In this document: positions 36,410 through 49,275 of the stretch, one piece after another
How positions within the stretch are numbered: the stretch's first letter is position 1
Layout of the letters: every line of letters begins with the position of its first letter
Source: Artocarpus heterophyllus
Taxonomy: Eukaryota > Streptophyta > Magnoliopsida > Rosales > Moraceae
Reading direction: 5' to 3'
Assembly: GCA_025403435.1 (NCBI GenBank)
Contig: CM046343.1
Coordinates: 28,131,742-28,195,741 of the forward strand
DNA length: 64,000 bases
Translations under genes and position numbers: made by a program
The notes under the pieces: model-generated
What the model was told of the DNA's origin: nothing
Databases searched by the model: none
The model's input: only the letters and a program-made list of their open reading frames with translations

Positions 36410-37406
36410 ATTCTTTTTTTAATTTTTAATTTTAGAGACAAATCTCTGTTTTTTTTACGTAAATAGTAGGTTTTTAAAAAATATAATGAATAATGAATAC
36501 AAAATTAATTTGGTAAATTATGTTTTTACTTGCAATAAATAGATTTTTTATTTAATAAAATTTGTATTACCATTTATGGCAAGTATTTTTAAAACTTATT
36601 ATTTACTTTTAATTAATTTTTAAAAAAGTGTTATTACTACAATTCTTAGACTGTAGACTTATCCAAATAATGTGTCATTGTAAACAAATGCATCATATTA
36701 TTCAACGATCGACAAAACAGCAGGAGATAACAAAACAATCCTACTCCACATGTCAAAGAAATTGAGAAGAAAAAAGAGCAGTAAATATGCTCTAAATTCA
36801 TAATTAAGATTAAAAAAATGCTAAACAACTCAACTTAGACAAGATCGAAAGTAGGTTTTTTAGGTTACAATAGTTTATTTTTCCTCAAAAAGGTTGACCA
36901 ATCCAAAAATATAGTTTATTGACTTCTCTATTAATATGGTCACATTTTGATTGAAAACAAAAATAAGCAAATATCATTTTTGAAGCCCATTTTTATTATG
37001 ACATCTTACAATTTAAAAACATCTAAACTATAATTAAAATTAATTCAAACCACCTAAAATAACTTGTTTTTTAAATATTATATAACAAGCATGTTCTTAA
37101 AGCAAATTTAATTTTTATAATATTTTTTCTCTATGTACTTTATTCTCTTCAATGGTCTTTTTTTTTACCTTAGGTGTTTTTTCTCTTATGTAGAGGCTTG
37201 TATTTTTCTTGATTTCCCAATCCATTATTTGTAATGTTTACAAAATGTCACATCCAACTTCAAATCTCAAATATATTTAGGGCAGTTCTATATAGGTGGG
37301 ACCCACTTGGTGGGGCACCAAGAGGACTGGGCTGTAACCTGGTCGAAAAAAAAAGTTTTTCATATATTTATGGATCTCTCCACAATCCATAACTGTACTT
37401 GATATG
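36410..37406. other. Gene-free AT-rich stretch
   Basis: Upstream region of the glycosyltransferase gene. Homopolymer-rich, with no supported coding region. Confidence 0.5.
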
Positions 37407-38092
37407 CATCACGGATGGTATTCTTACTTGTATCGGTACCTGCCCCTAATAGAGCAAGTATAGGAATACGATATGGGGGTAAGGGTGGGGGTGAGGGCCG
37501 GTACGGGTATAGGTGTTAGAATGAACCCCCGAATCGGATGTAGGGTAAAGGGTGGGGGAAGCTCCCCCGCCCCGCCCTCGGTTATATGTACTTTTATTAA
37601 TTTTTTACATGTATATATGTATTTGTGTGTATATATACATATTTATATAGTAATAAAGTTGACACCAAACTATGAAGAAAATATATAAAGAAAAGGAACA
37701 TTGTTGTTAATATTTTAATGTTTTAAATTATCTTATAAATTTAATTTTTGGGTTGATGGAGTTTGAATCTTGTTTATGATCTGTTTTTATAATATATAAA
37801 TGGTTATGTTGCTACATTTTACAATTTATTTAATAACTTATGATTTGTTTTTATAAGACATAAATGGTTATGTTGTTAAATTTTACAATTTATTTAATGA
37901 CATTTGATTCAAATTTAATAATGTTACAAAAATTTCAAAACTCTTAATGGGTAAATTAGTAGGGTATAGGGGATAGCTCCCCCGATGAGGATTCCTCAAA
38001 CCCAACTCCGCTTTAAATTAGCTAGGTATGAAGGCAAAATAACAACAGGGTATGGGAGTAGGACTTGTCCCCCGCTCCGTTGCCATCCCTAA
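37407..38092. repeat. Probable small transposon with G-run and C-run ends
   Basis: The right end reads ...CCGTTGCCATCCCTA, a common end of non-autonomous hAT-like elements in plants; the left end (CGGATGGTATTCTTA) is a degraded counterpart. Inside are G-rich runs near 37475-37497, C-rich runs near 37560-37578 and 37978-37984, and a repeated pair of about 60-base AT-rich segments (TTATGATTTGTTTTTATAA, TAAATGGTTATGTTG) at about 37777-37900. No clean 8-bp target duplication was found. Confidence 0.4.
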
Positions 38093-40732
38093 TCTACACA
38101 ATGCAAATTGAAGTGAGTGGCTATGACTAGAGAAGGGATATGGAGTTAAAAGGTAACTTGTATTAGTTGTATATCTAATTATTATACTAACTACAGTGTC
38201 AAGCTATTCCAACTTAGTTTCCAAACACTCTCTTGTCTATTGGTGCTATAATGACTAAGGGAAATTCATTAACAAAAATTCAATATTTAATTAGATTTAA
38301 TTAATAAATTTACCCTCATAAATCATATTTCTTGTAAAATTATGATAATATATGATGATTACTGTTGACAGAAAATTTTACTATGAAGTTGATGCGATGT
38401 TGGATATGGTTAAATACAGATTTTTGAGCTTAAATGCTCGAAAACTTGTAAATAATATCTATAAAACAAATTTTATATCACAATTAATTATAATATTGTG
38501 ATATAAATTAATAGGTGATTAAGGTAGAAATAAGGTAGAAAAACATGCCAAAACCCTAAAATAGTGTAAAAAGGCTATAATGCGGTGTAAGTACACTGCT
38601 AAGGTAAAAACACAGATGCAAGAAATACTGTGTTTTGACTCCAAAAGTGACTAAAGAATATGTAAGATATTTTATACAGTACAAGAATATGCTTTTCAAC
38701 AGTTTCACTCCAACAATATAAGAAAAATACCGTGTGGTAAAAAATTATACTGTATAAAGTTTGGAGGGACCTACTAAGGGGACACCTTATGATTTTTGAT
38801 TAGGCCACCATATCTACTAATGTGGCCCAATCATAAAAGGCCACCTTATGCCTTAATTATGGTTTAGAGTGATGACTCACCATAATTTAAAAAAAAAAAA
38901 AAGGAAGTTGGATAAGTCTTTAATTAAAGACTTAAAGTAGCAAAATTTTTAGCAAAATTTTTCATTTCTTCTCCACCCATATTGAGCAGCCTAAGACTCA
39001 CCCTCCCAAAATTTTGTTCAAAGCAATCCCTCACAAAACACTTCCCTAATCAAGTTTCAAGCTTCAACTTGAAGGTTTTACAAACTTTTCAAGGTAAAGA
39101 AATTAAACTTTTGTTTAAGTTTTCTTAGGGTTTTTCTTGGTTAAGGAGAATTTGACCCAAGATTCTCTCATATGAAACATGCCTAGGAATATTGCAAAGA
39201 AGTTCTTAGAAAGCCTAGGAACACTTATTATCCTTGGTAAGTTCAAATTCTCAACTTTAAAGTTTAAATGGGTTGCTTTGATTTTGATTATTTCAAAAGG
39301 TATATGGATATTCAAGCAAATTTGTGGGTTGATTCCTTGAGTATGTGATTTATGATGTGGTTGTGTTGTCGAAATAGAGGTTTAAATGTGAAAATTATCA
39401 TTTGGTGTAAAAATAGAATAATTTTGTAAACTTTGATGTTAGTTTTTAAAGAGTTGTGATTTAGCATGAAATTGTTTGAGAAGGTCCTAAATCTGTGTAA
39501 ACAGTGGGTTGTATGCTGTTCTAAAACCGGGTTTTGCAAAAATGACCCTAGAGACTAAATTGCAAAAAAAAAAAATCTTATTCTCGATAGATTTAAAAAA
39601 GGGCCAAAACTCTCCTGTACAGTAGGAACTTTGAAAAAGTTAAAACATGAAAGTTGTAGATCTCAACGAAACTGTTAGGAATGGCAAACGGTTCATTGAA
39701 AATCACCATTGTTTGTGAGTTATGAATTTTACAAAATTTGTTAAAATTAGAAAAAATTTTGAAGGGGCAAAAATGTCTTTTCACAAAAGGAATTTGAGTA
39801 AGGTACTTTGAGAAAATTTGATCCTCTTGCAAAATGGGGACTAATGGTTTAAAAAGAATATTTTTAGCCCCGGGGATAAAATTGTCAAAACTTTCAAATA
39901 AGGGATGAAATTGTAAAGTTTTGATAAACTTGGGTTTTTATTTCAAGGAAGCAACCCGATGTCTTGAACCCTTGTTTCTACACTAATAAGTGATGTTTTA
40001 TGTCGAATTAGCCAAAACAGACTTAGGAATTCAAAGTGGCCCATCGAGGGCAAAAATGTCATTTTTTATAAAATGGTCGATACGGACCCCGAAACGTATA
40101 AGATAGAGAAAAATGATCTGACAAAGGATTTCTCTCTTTTCGTTAGAAGTTATGAGATAAGATGAAACAAGAGGACGGTCGAACTTTAAGTAACCAGAAT
40201 AGTATTCTGAAATAGTAATCGATAAGTATCCCTTATTAAAGTATAGCTAAATAGTGATGATTTGGCTAATAATGATATAAATGGCCAAACAGGTCCTTAC
40301 ATGAGTAACAAAGGAAACCCGAGGATAGTTTTAATAGCAGCAAAAACAAGTAAGTTTCAAACCCATTTACGGTATGAAATAGTAGGTTAAGAGTATAGTA
40401 CGTTCATGAGTATAAATACTTGTGCATATTATGCAATTGAAAAATGTATTTGATACATTTGTATGTAAATGTATTGTCATGCATGGTATGATAACCAAAA
40501 TAACTAGACTGGTAAATGAATCACCTGAAGGAAAGATAAGTGTCGTACCAGCTCCCGACACAAAAAAGGGAGTTTAAAGTTAAGGTATGGTCTCGGTGTT
40601 ATGAAGACCTATGTGTGCATATGGTACGAGCACTTGGGCCATAGTAAAAGATAAGATAAAATAAGAATAAGGGATGTTCATAAGAAAACATAAATGGATC
40701 ATGCATATTAGTATAAGATACATGTGGGCTAT

Positions 40733-41006
40733 GTTTGGACTTACTAAGCATAAGCTCACCTAGTTATTTCATGCTGTAGGAATTTCCAACAAGAGGTCAG
40801 AATAAATGTCCTGGTGAGCTGGCGGTGGAGTATAAGCAATATGCAGAACAGGGTGTGGATACCACCACAATGAAGTATATGTTGCTATGCAAATATAGTT
40901 ATTTTAGAACTAGTTATATAAAAGATATAGTATGGTTAAGTGAGACAAAATCACTTTTTGACATACTAAATATATGAAGTTGTAAAGAAGAGAAGTTGTT
41001 TATGTA

Positions 41007-41040
<34 letters not shown>

Positions 41041-41086
41041 AGAAGTTTAACTATGAATGTGCAATATATTTATGTTATTTTTGTAG
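40733..41086. repeat. Direct repeat, copy A (~354 bp)
   Basis: From GTTTGGACTTACTAAGCAT to TTATGTTATTTTTGTAG. Matches copy B with few differences by eye. Contains the longer (TA)n tract at about 41010-41034. Confidence 0.85.
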
Positions 41087-41176
41087 TTTGAAAAAAAAAG
41101 TAAATCCAAGATTTTCAAAAATACATAAGTATATATGGTATTTCATGCTGTAGGAATTACTAAGCATATATGTTTG

Positions 41177-43220
41177 TGTTGGAAAAAACAATATGAGGTG
41201 CGCAACGGGAATTTTAAAATTTTTAACATCAGAGTATTTTTTCAAAACACAAGTTTGACATGCTATATGTATAAATTAAACAGATCTTACTAACCTTTGT
41301 GTATCGAAGAACCTCCGTAACCTGTGAAGAGAGGTAACGTTCCAGAAGAGCCTCAACCAACTGGTCTTCTTTACTATTCTCTATCCACGATCGGAGTGAG
41401 TGTAGGCTCACACGTACAGCTCTTCCATCGGTGACTCTCCTTCCAACCAATCGAGAGAACCCAAAGCTAATGTTCGTGATTTGTGAACAAAAGCTCTCAG
41501 GGAGTTTTCAGATGCTCACCAGAAGAGTATCACTCTTAATCTCTCAATTGATCTGAGTAACTCATGAGACTTACTCCCTTTATATAGCGATTGGTCCTAG
41601 GGTCTGTCCTTATCAGATTAGGTCTCAAAAACTCGAAACAGAATCAAATTTGGATCAATATCTGATAAGATCTGCGTGAAAACGTGCAATCTTATCTCTC
41701 GTTGATTGGCAGGCCTAACAGCCTGATCGGCAGGCCGAACAGGCCCCATCGGTAGGCCTAGCACGTAGATCGACAAGTCAAACTGCCGCGTAAATATCTC
41801 CACGAATCTTTTATTTTTCACCCAAGATTCTATAGGATAAAGTCTTAGTTTTGATTCAAATAACCCAATAGAGAAGTTATCTGATCAAAACAAACTTTAT
41901 CAAGATAATCTCTAAGAAAATAAATCAATTCACAATAATTCTACAAGTTTATCTTGATTTAATTTATCCAATTAAATCAACCGATAAACAGATAAGAATT
42001 ATCCGATCCCAATAATTCAACAAGTTTATCTTAAATTAATTTTATTACAAAATTAATTCAACCAATAAACAGACATGAATTATTTGATTCTTTCAAATTT
42101 TAAACCAATCCGATAAATCCGACATAAGTCACCAATTATTAAAAAAAGCACGCCGTATCGTTACAGGATTTTGTGAGCTAGTAAAGGGGACCAAAATGGA
42201 CCTATAAAGTTCAAGCTCACGATAATTATGAAACCCAATATCCCAGATATACATTTCACAATTATCAACTTCAACGCTACTCCACTAAAAACTTGGAGCT
42301 GTACTCTCAAACTTTATAGAATTACGAACCCGTATAGCTAAGTCTCCATGACATATCATATTATATCGTATCCCCATATGATAATCCATAATCGGCTTAA
42401 GGACAAGTTCTGTTTTACCTTCTCGATTTTTTTTATCTTACATTCCATTATCTCACCATTAGAAAACTTACCATCCAAATATAGTATACCATTTGGTTAC
42501 ACCTATGTATTCAAATGGTTGAGCGCTCCAGTTTTTCAATTACAGGATAACGCATATAAGAGGATATCATTACTCCTAAAGAGGAGCTATGGATTCCATA
42601 TCTATGAATAACAAGTCTACGCTATCAAGAGTCATGCCTCCAACGTACCGGCATGCATACCACTATTGAGATGTGGGAGTCACCCTTTGGTACATCAAAA
42701 GACACAAGTCGAGACAACAGGCCCACTATCCATCTCAAGATTAAGATACAATATAAATGATTGTCTAAAGTGAATCAATTTACCAAGACAGAATTATTAA
42801 TCCAAATCAATTCACTTTGTGTCCCGATCCAACACATTATCACCTATGACAACATGCCAATGTTTCTATTCACAGAGTCCAACTCCGATGGTCCAGACAA
42901 ACCATCTCCCAATAGTGATATAGACAACATAACAATCTTTGCATGAATAAAGCGCCCAACTTTATTCTCTCGATTGCAGATCATATGTTTTAGACCGCCA
43001 CCTTAAGAATCGTGTCTTCCGCATAATCAATCCATCATATGCCCAATTCTTAAAGGTTTAGACCGACAGTCTCAGACTACTGTTTGCTTAACATACATTC
43101 AACAAATATGAACGTAAAGAGGACAAGATTTGGTATATATAAATGAATAAATTCTTTATTGATAAAACTGTCTCAAAAAACGTATTACATTTTTACTCCT
43201 TAGGGCATACATGTCTAACA
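41177..43220 (-). mobile_element. Solo LTR of the same copia family (2044 bp)
   Basis: Aligns end to end with both LTRs of the complete element (TGTTGG... to ...GTCTAACA on the + strand) but with clearly more differences. It is flanked by exact GTTTG copies at 41172-41176 and 43221-43225. No internal sequence, PBS or PPT is present, so it is the product of recombination between the two LTRs of an older insertion. Degraded forms of the TTCGGC/GCCGAA cluster lie at about 41700-41795. Confidence 0.93.
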
Positions 43221-43564
43221 GTTTGGACTTACTAAGCATAAGCTCACCTAGTTATTTCATGCTGTAGGAATTTCCAACAAGAGGTCAGAATAAATGTACT
43301 GGTGAGCTGGCGGTGGAGTTTGAGCAATGTGCAGAACAGAGTATGGATACCACTACAATGAAGTTTCCGTTGCTATGCAAATATAGTTATTTTAGAACTA
43401 GTTATATAAAAGATATAGTATGGTTAAATGAGACAAAATCACTTTTTGATATACTAAGTATATGAAGTTGTAAAGAAGAGAAGTTGTTTATGTAAATATA
43501 TATATACATAAAAACAGAAGAAGTTTAAGTATGAATGTGCGATATATTTATGTTATTTTTGTAG
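43221..43564. repeat. Direct repeat, copy B (~344 bp)
   Basis: Second copy of 40733-41086, starting with the same GTTTGGACTTACTAAGCAT, which also supplies the GTTTG target duplication of the solo LTR. Its (TA)n tract is shorter. Confidence 0.85.
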
Positions 43565-43589
43565 GCCCGTAAAAAAACAGGTTGTGACA

Positions 43590-44500
43590 GGTGCTACCAA
43601 TTTGTGAAATTTGTATGAAGTTATATTGGTTTTCAAAAATGTTTATAGAGAAAATATGAGAAGACATGGTAAAGGTGCAGAACATATATAACAAAATTTA
43701 AGAAATGACTACTGTGATATTTTCATCCATCAATTACGAGCCACCCAATTTAGATCATTAGATTTAATTTGATAGTCTAAAAAAAATTCTATAAAAATAC
43801 ATGCAATCTTAGCATACCCAATCTTCTATATCTTTCTTCATTTCCTCCATCCACGAGCTTGACTTTCCTAAATTTCAACTTTGATTAGGAAAGAAACACG
43901 TTGTTCTTGTTTTTCATTTTAAGTGCCTTCATGAAGTACACACCTTATTATATAAATACGTAATTATCTTGAATATATTAATTATTTCCTTATTTTTCGA
44001 TCATGTGGATGGGACAAAAGAAACATCTTATATATATATATATTCATTTCAAGCAAAAGTTCTGTTTGTAAATCTTTCTCCATAATTCGCGTCAATGTGA
44101 ATAATTTTGATATGAAATCAAATTGAGAAACTATAAGGTGGCCTAAATTCCTCCATTTTCATTTTTATTTAAGATTGTTGTATTTGGCAAACTTCTGAAA
44201 TTAGTCCAAAATCCCATAATTTGCGAGATTGTTTTCGAAAACTTGTGATGGATAAAGTCTATTAAAAAAAGTTGTTTGGGTCCCTAAAGCCATTCCGTTT
44301 TATCCTTATTACACCAACATTTTGAGACTAGAACATGATTTTAGAAGCTCTTAAACCTATAGGAACAAAGCTTCGATTCGGACTGCATTAGCAACATCAA
44401 TGGCTGGAGATACATGCTAATCATATGATTTCGTACTTACGATCTTATATGTATATCTTTTTTTTTTCATATATTCAAACCGTATATTAACTCTAACAGT
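43590..44500. other. Unassigned stretch, may include the 5' LTR of the old copia remnant
   Basis: Ends TAACTCTAACA just before a PBS-like site, so its right end is probably an LTR end. The left LTR edge could not be found and no partner LTR remains. Confidence 0.35.
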
Positions 44501-44513
44501 TGATATCAGAGCC
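44501..44513 (+). other. Degenerate primer-binding site of the old copia remnant
   Basis: TGATATCAGAGCC differs by one base from the TGGTATCAGAGCC site of the complete element and is placed two bases after a ...TAACA LTR-like end. Confidence 0.6.
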
Positions 44514-45759
44514 TTAAGTTTGCCTCTGTCTTGATATCATGCAATATGTACATGTGACTTTTTTTGTTGAATATTCCCAAATGAAACTTTGGTTTTGAGA
44601 GTTTAATTTTTGGAATTTTTTGATAAAAATAAGGTTAGAAATTATTAAAAAATTGATTTTTTAACATTTTTGTGATTTGAAACATTGTTTTTGATGTCCA
44701 AAAGGCCATGGCAACCAAGTCAAAAGACCCATATGAAGATTGAAGATGTCGTTTTAGCATTTTAGCCAGTCAAACAACATGTCGTTTGAACTCTCACTGT
44801 AGTCGTTTTGTTATAAACAAAACGACATGTCATTTTGGACAAGTTAACCAGTTCAAAAAATTAAAAAAATCTAAAAATTATAAAAAAATTATGGGTATTT
44901 TTTAGAAATCACAGTTTTAATATTTTATGAAATTTTCATAAAAATTTACAGTTTAAATATTTTTATGACATTTTCATAAAATTCATATTTTAATATTTTT
45001 ATGAAATTTTCATAAATTCAGTATTCTTTTTGAAAATTTCATAATTTTGAATACTCATAATTTTTAGTATTTATTATGAATATTATATATTTGTGTGGAT
45101 TTAATTTTGTATCATTATGTGCTAAAATTATTTTAATTTTGCATGTATAATTTTTGTTTTGTTTATGTAGACAATTTCTATAAAATATTTTAGTGCATAA
45201 TTTTTGAATCTTGCTCGTATTTATTTATGTTGCTTATTGTTACACGCAATTTTGTATATGAACAATTTTTAGAATAACTTTAAATATCAAGTGATTTATA
45301 TAATTTTAATTAATTAGAGTTTAGTCACAGTACTTTTAATTATTAAAATTTAGCCACAGTACCTTTAATAATGCAAAATTATATATTAAGTGATTTAGGA
45401 TCACATACAAAAAAATGGCATTTATTATAATTAATCATATTTGATATAATAAATTTTATCCCACAAGAATTTTTATTTTATTTGTATGATTAATTAGGAT
45501 AGTATACCATATTGTATTTCTTAATTTACCCACAAGAATTAAAAAAAGGAACATAATTTGATAGTTTTATTATGAAATTAGATGAATATAATTGAATTAG
45601 AACTTTAGCCTACAAATAAGTTTTATGTCACTGGATTCATAATTTTGGAACATGATTTACATTGGTAAAAGACGATATATATTTGTTGGTCTCAAATTTA
45701 TGTGAATTATAAGCATGTATGCTTAATTTCTATGTAGCTATACAACCTGTGAATCTTTT

Positions 45760-48700
45760 TGATATTAAGTGTGAAATTTTTGAACTAAATGGGGACGACT
45801 ATAAGATATGGAAGGAGATAATTCTCCTTCATTTGAGGTGAATGGACATTGATTATGCTATTAGGAAAGACAAATTGGTTATTGCTACAACCAGCATTCT
45901 AGAATAAAAGGCTCTTTATGAACAACGGGAGCAATCTAATCGCCTTAGTATGATGTACATAAAGACCAAAATTTTTGTTGGTGTACGAGGTTCTGTCAAT
46001 TAGCATGATAATGTCATGGCATTGCTAAAGGCTATTAATGAACAATTTGTAACTTTAGATAAGGCATTTGCCAACACCCTAATAATGAAGTTTTCATACT
46101 TAAGGCTTACTAGTGTGAGAGGTGTCCGTTAGCACATTATGTAGATGAGGGACACTACGACTCAGCTGAAAACACTTGAGATTGATATGTCTAAATCCTT
46201 CCTTGTGTACTACATATTGAACACTCTTCCACAACAATATGGGCCTTTAAAATTTTCTTAGGTGGTGTTTGGAAGGTGGTGGGAACCACTTTTACTGTAG
46301 CATGTGAAAGCTTTACACTGTAACAGTTTTTTTTTATTATTACTGTAGCATGTGAGAGCTTTACACTGTTTATAACTGAGTTTGTGGTGGGAACCGTGGT
46401 TCCCACTACTATGCCAAACAGGGGGTTATAATACATATAAGGATAAATGGTCAATTAATGAACTTATGTCCATGTGTGTTTAAGAGAAAGGAAGGCTGGT
46501 GATGAAAATGGGTGAAAGTACATTACTGGCAACTTAAGACAAGGACCAGAACAAAGGAAAGAATTAGAGCCAAGCCAAGAAAAAGGGGAAAGATAAAATA
46601 ACACCCAAAGGTGGAATCAAAAAGGAATCCAAGTGCTTTTTCTGTAAAAGGGAAGGACGCATAAAGAAGAATTACACTAAAATTCAATAATGGCTTGAAA
46701 AAAAGGTAAACCAATCTCATTTGTTTGTTATGAATCTAATATGGTTGATATTAATCATAATACACAGTGGATTGATTCTGGTGCTATGATCCATATTTTG
46801 AATACCTTGTAAGGTATACAAAACCTAAGGAAGCCAGTGGGATGTGAGCAAAACATCTTATTAAGAAACCAGATAAGTTCACATGTGGAGGGTATCGGAA
46901 CATGTAGTTTAGTTCTAAATAATGGCTATGTTTTAGATTTAGAAAAGACATTATATATTCCAAGTTTTTCTAGAAATTTGATTTCAGTTTTCAAACTTGT
47001 ACCTTTGGGATATTCCTTAATTTTTTAGATACAACTTTCAATTTGTTTTACAAATCTAAACTTATTGGGAATGGTATTTTGTCTGGTTGTCTTTTCTCTA
47101 TTAATCTACCATATAATACTACGATGCATGTTCACGTTAGTAATAAACGATGTATTATGAATGAAGATTGCTATATATTATGGCATCGGAGATTGGGACA
47201 CATCTCTACAGATATGATAAAGAGATTAGTAAATGATAGAGTGCCCAGTGCTTTGGATTTTACTGATTTTCACACTTGTGTTAGTTGCATTATGGGAAAG
47301 TAGACCAATAAGTCCAAGAAAGATGCCAACAGAAGTACAGACATCTTTGAGATCATAGATTTAGATATTTATTGTCCAAACATAAATACTCATGGTCCAA
47401 AATACTTCATCTCTTTTATAGATGATTACTCATAATATATGTATCTTTACTTGCTTCATAATGAGAATGAAGCATTAGATACCTTTAAGGTTTTGAAGGT
47501 TAAAGTAGAGAAACAATGCAGAAAACAAATTAAAATCGTGAGAATCGATAGAGGTGGAGAATATTATGATAGATAAACTGAGAATGGACTAGCATCTAGT
47601 CTATTTACAAAGTTTCTTTAGAAGCATGGGATAGTTTCCCAATACACCATGCCTGGCTCTTTAGACCAGAATGGTGTAGTAGAAAAAAGAAACCGAATAT
47701 TAATGGACATGGTTCGGAGTATGTGTAGTAACTCCAAGTTTCTTGAATCCTTCTGGACTGAAGCTCTTAAAACAACAGTGTATATATTGAACAAAGTTTC
47801 AACTAAGGTTGTCCCAAAGATGCCATTTGAACTATGAAAAATTTGGAAATCGAGTTTGCAACATATAATTTGAACTATGAAAAGGTTGGAAACTGAGTTT
47901 GCGATATATATGAGTTTGGGAGTAAGAGTTTACAAACCATAAGAAAAGAAACTAGACCCAAGAACCATTAATGGGTATTTTATTGGATATGCTGAAAAGT
48001 TTAAAGGATACAAATTCTATTGTCTATCTCACTGCACTAAGACTGTGGAATAGAGGAATGCAAAGTTTCTTAACAATGGCTTTATTAGTGGGAGTGATCA
48101 ATTATAGAGCACAATTTCTGAAAGAGATCAACCTTCCACCTCAAGTGAAAGATTGGTTGTCATTCACAATACTCCTCAAGTGAAAACGGGTGATGTACAA
48201 TTGATTGTTGAAGTTCTATAAGCTGTCGACAATAATTTAGCAGATCAAGTTGTTTAAGAAATGCCAAAAATTGTTGAACAACCAGTTGAACAACATGAAC
48301 ATCAGGAAAATGTTGAACTAACATTAAGAAGATCTATAAGAGAAAGAAAGTCAGCAATTTAAGATGACTATGTTATGTACCTACAAGAATTGAACTATAA
48401 TATTAGAGACGAAAATGATCTTAAAACGTTTTCATAAGCCATGAGTTGTAAAGAATCCAATTTATGATACATGCTATGAAAGATGCGATGAATTTTATGG
48501 CAAGTAATCGAGTTTGGGATCTTATTGAGTTGCCCAATGGTATAAAAACCATATGATGCAAATGGGTCTTTAAGACAAAAAAAAAAAAAAAGATTCATTT
48601 GGCAACATTGAGAGATATAAAGCAAGACTCGTTGCTAAATGATTCACTCAAAAAGAATGAATCAACTACAAGGAGACTTTTTCTCCTATATCCAAGAAAG

Positions 48701-49275
48701 ATTCTCTTCGTGTCATTTTGGCATTAGTTGCACATTTTGACTTAGAGTTGCAACAAATGGATATGAAAATGGCTTTTTTCAATGGAGATCTAAAGGAAGA
48801 GGTGTATATGAAACAACCATAAGGATTCTCCTTTAATGATGGTGAGCACTTGGTATGCAAGCTCAAGAAATCTATATATGGACTGAAATAAGCCTCCCAT
48901 CAGTGTATTTGAAATTCCATGATGTTATCTCTTCATTTGGCTTCGTAGAGAATATCATAGATCAATGTATATACCATAAGGTCAATTGGAGCAAAATTTG
49001 TTTCTGATTCTATATGTGGATGATACTTTGCTCGTGACCAATGATAAAGCGTTTGCTACATGAGGTGAAATAATTTATCTTCGAAAATTTTAACGTAAAG
49101 GATATGGATGATGCATCTTATGTCATTGGCATTAAGATCTATAGAGAGAGATTTAGAGGTATTTTTGGTCTGTCACAAGAAACCTTTACCAATAAGGTTT
49201 TAGAGAGATTTCGAATTAAAGATTGTTCACCCAGTATAGCTCCCATTGTGAAGGGTGATAAATTCAATTTGAACT
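45760..49275 (+). pseudogene. Decayed, 3'-truncated Ty1/copia gag-pol
   Basis: Homology to copia proteins runs in order across frequent stops and frameshifts: gag (about 45760-46700), a degraded CCHC knuckle (about 46630-46672), protease with a D-S-G motif (about 46770-46785), pre-integrase with LWHRRLGH (about 47175), the integrase core including QNGVVEKR (about 47660), then reverse transcriptase with KMAFFNGDLKEE (about 48765) and YVDD (about 49012-49025). Similarity stops near 49275, before RNase H, and no 3' LTR follows. It differs in sequence from the complete element and is much older. A MITE at 46261-46425 interrupts gag. Confidence 0.9.
46261..46425. mobile_element. Tourist-like (PIF/Harbinger) MITE nested in copia gag
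   Basis: 165 bp with inverted ends (GGTGGTGTTTGG and CCAAACAGGGGG) extending inward to a GTGGGAACCA / TGGTTCCCAC pair. Flanked by TTA at 46258-46260 and 46426-46428, the 3-bp target duplication of PIF/Harbinger elements. With the element and one TTA left out, the surrounding gag reading continues in one frame, which confirms its limits. It is the best-preserved copy of the AT-rich MITE family seen elsewhere in the window. Confidence 0.88.

Larger units (their letters stand above)
38363..43589. mobile_element. Decayed non-coding LTR-type region, interrupted by a solo copia LTR
   Basis: The stretch starts TGTTGACA and ends GGTTGTGACA, resembling the inverted ends of a long gypsy-type LTR. Its interior (for example the CGGACCCCGAAACGTATAAG segment at 40084) is of a kind common in large plant LTRs, and it has no coding frames of note. 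No matching 5-bp duplication was seen at the two ends, so these limits are tentative. It contains a tandem duplication (40733-41086 and 43221-43564) and the inserted solo LTR at 41177-43220. Confidence 0.3.

Noticed and set aside
38363..43589. A solo gypsy LTR with TG...CA ends
   Set aside because: The end words fit, but the flanking bases (ATTAC on the left, GGTGC on the right) do not match, so it is kept only as a tentative decayed region.
44778..44832. ACATGTCGTTT ... AAACGACATGT inverted repeat in the old copia leader, resembling the CACTA hexamers
   Set aside because: A single 11-bp pair with no CACTA ends near it; most likely coincidence or leader structure.
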